DNA from: Candidatus Poseidoniaceae archaeon
GTDB lineage: Archaea > Thermoplasmatota > Poseidoniia > Poseidoniales > Poseidoniaceae
DNA length: 6,215 bases
Direction of reading: 5' to 3'
Assembly (NCBI GenBank): GCA_013329355.1
Contig: DUKK01000041.1
Coordinates: 1-6,215 of the forward strand
The number at the start of each line of letters is the position of its first letter. Position 1 is the first letter of the stretch. A model generated the notes under the pieces. It did no database searches and was not told the origin of the DNA. It saw only the letters and a program-made list of their open reading frames with translations. Of this stretch, positions 5,208 through 6,215 are shown in pieces. The position numbers and the translations under genes were made by a program.

Positions 5208-6215
5208 ATGCCAACAACTTGGGTGGTGGACTCAAACTGCTTCATCCACATGGGCTCTATGGCGCAGAATAATCTAATCGAGGACCTCAGCAAAAGTATT
5301 CCCGAAGGTATTTTTGTCACCCCGGGAGTTCACAAGGAAATCAAAACCGTGCGCTTTCAGCGCTGGAAGAATAAACCAAACCTGCTGGATAAAATGCTGC
5401 CAATTTTGACTACTATCAATATTGATGATGAGCAAATACGAGGTTTAGCAACGCAAATTGGCGAGCGAGCTGCGCCACAAGATGTCGATTTATCGCTGAT
5501 GGTTCTTGCAAGCAAATTAGCGCGAGAAGGGCGAGATGTGACGCTGGTTACTGATGATTTCAAGATGACGACTACCAGTCAAAAAGTCAACCTTGGATTT
5601 TCTACCTGCCCGCCTTCAACCTTTCTACAGCGGCTCTCAGAAATCGGGCCAAATGCTTGCAAATCAAGGTTCCGTAGTTTGTCAAGGCGAACACGGGCTG
5701 CTGAGATGCGCTATGCTATCAGCAGAGTTAACGAGTATGATATTCAGGCGAAATTAACCTGGATGGTTGATTCACTAATAGATTCAAAACCGCAGATTAA
5801 ACATCAAGAACCAGTTAATGAAAAGAGTTCTGAACAGAAATTAATCAGGGCCTTGAGGAAATTTTTACTTGGGGGCGAACCAAAGAAGTCTCACATGAAG
5901 AAACTACTCGGCTTGCCAGAAATTTGCTTACCGGTGAAGGAACTCGATGAATACCTGCAACAGATTTCTAACAATTCTTCAGTTGTGGTTAGTGATACAT
6001 ACGCTGACGGGATCGAAAAAATTAGTTCAGTACTAGAACGAATTGGTATTGGACTGGCGCCACTGAATGAAGACATGGCGGAGATTGCTCACCGTGCAAT
6101 TGCCGGCCACATTTACCGTATGGAAACCTGTCTAGCAATGCTGGCAAAACTAAATGGTAACCTGATGAGTGCTAGACTACATCTATCACGTGCTTTGCAT
6201 CACGCAACACTGATT
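5208..6215 (+). CDS. PIN-domain (putative ribonuclease) protein with long helical C-terminal region; C-terminus beyond the right edge
   Basis: An open frame of 336 residues runs from the ATG at 5208 to the window edge without a stop. Residues 3-140 form a PIN domain, a metal-dependent RNase fold. The acidic residues are all present: D8 in WVVDSNCFI (5-13), E44 in VTPGVHKEI (37-45), D92/D94 in DVDLSLMVLASKL (92-104), and D116-D117 in VTLVTDDF (111-118). An FAH-like tail motif CPPSTFLQRL (134-143) closes the domain. This style, with a TP.V..EI strand and LVTDDF, is closer to RNA-processing PIN proteins such as the Nob1-type domain than to small VapC toxins, but I cannot name the subfamily. Residues 150-336 are charged and helical (basic around 151-175 and 210-232), and the last 45 residues have a TPR-like helix-pair look. 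VapC toxins are about 130 residues and follow an antitoxin; neither holds here. The start is fixed upstream by a TAG at 5202-5204 in the same frame; no clear Shine-Dalgarno motif is seen. A role in rRNA, tRNA or mRNA processing is inferred. Confidence 0.83.
   Translation, partial: MPTTWVVDSNCFIHMGSMAQNNLIEDLSKSIPEGIFVTPGVHKEIKTVRFQRWKNKPNLLDKMLPILTTINIDDEQIRGLATQIGERAAPQDVDLSLMVLASKLAREGRDVTLVTDDFKMTTTSQKVNLGFSTCPPSTFLQRLSEIGPNACKSRFRSLSRRTRAAEMRYAISRVNEYDIQAKLTWMVDSLIDSKPQIKHQEPVNEKSSEQKLIRALRKFLLGGEPKKSHMKKLLGLPEICLPVKELDEYLQQISNNSSVVVSDTYADGIEKISSVLERIGIGLAPLNEDMAEIAHRAIAGHIYRMETCLAMLAKLNGNLMSARLHLSRALHHATLI

Noticed and set aside
5208..5650. PIN gene as a VapC toxin of a toxin-antitoxin pair
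   Set aside because: The protein is far longer than VapC, the upstream gene is divergent rather than cotranscribed, and that gene has no recognisable antitoxin DNA-binding motif.

Overview
The window reads as a compact archaeal chromosome segment. The domain call rests on four genes: ribosomal protein S8e and SRP19 (both archaeal/eukaryotic and absent from bacteria), an MCT-1-type PUA protein, and an archaeal pilin-type N-terminus. Moderate GC, very tight gene packing and the gene mix suggest a planktonic Thermoplasmatota-like archaeon (for example marine group II, Poseidoniales). That lineage is an inference only. There is no rRNA, tRNA, CRISPR array or mobile element, and no gene-free stretch longer than about 110 bases.

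Left part (1-1478, minus strand): a pilin-like surface protein is cut by the left edge. It has an N-terminal archaeal pilin signal/transmembrane helix, a beta-rich region, an acidic Asp/Ser/Thr stalk built on a 15-bp repeat, and the start of a Cys-rich module. Upstream of it on the same strand lies an unrecognised protein with about seven transmembrane helices.

Middle (1549-4106): a plus-strand branched-chain aminotransferase converges on a minus-strand series of three genes. In transcription order these are an acylpyruvase-like FAH-family enzyme, S8e and SRP19. The aminotransferase and SRP19 stop codons abut with no base between them. S8e probably has its own TATA box in the 55-bp gap behind the FAH gene, so S8e and SRP19 look like a translation/secretion pair (ribosome plus signal recognition particle).

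Right part (4185-6215): an MCT-1/eIF2D-like PUA protein on the plus strand overlaps, stop codon on stop codon, a 134-residue minus-strand protein of unknown family. That gene is divergent from a long PIN-domain protein that runs off the right edge with a helical C-terminal half.

Most of the segment is core metabolism and RNA/translation machinery. The less ordinary parts are the modular pilin, the basic tail on SRP19, the long PIN protein and the 134-residue orphan. I see no clear evidence of a new defence or mobile system. Shine-Dalgarno-like motifs (GGAG, AGGTGA, GGTGA, GAGGGT) precede several starts and were used to choose between alternatives.
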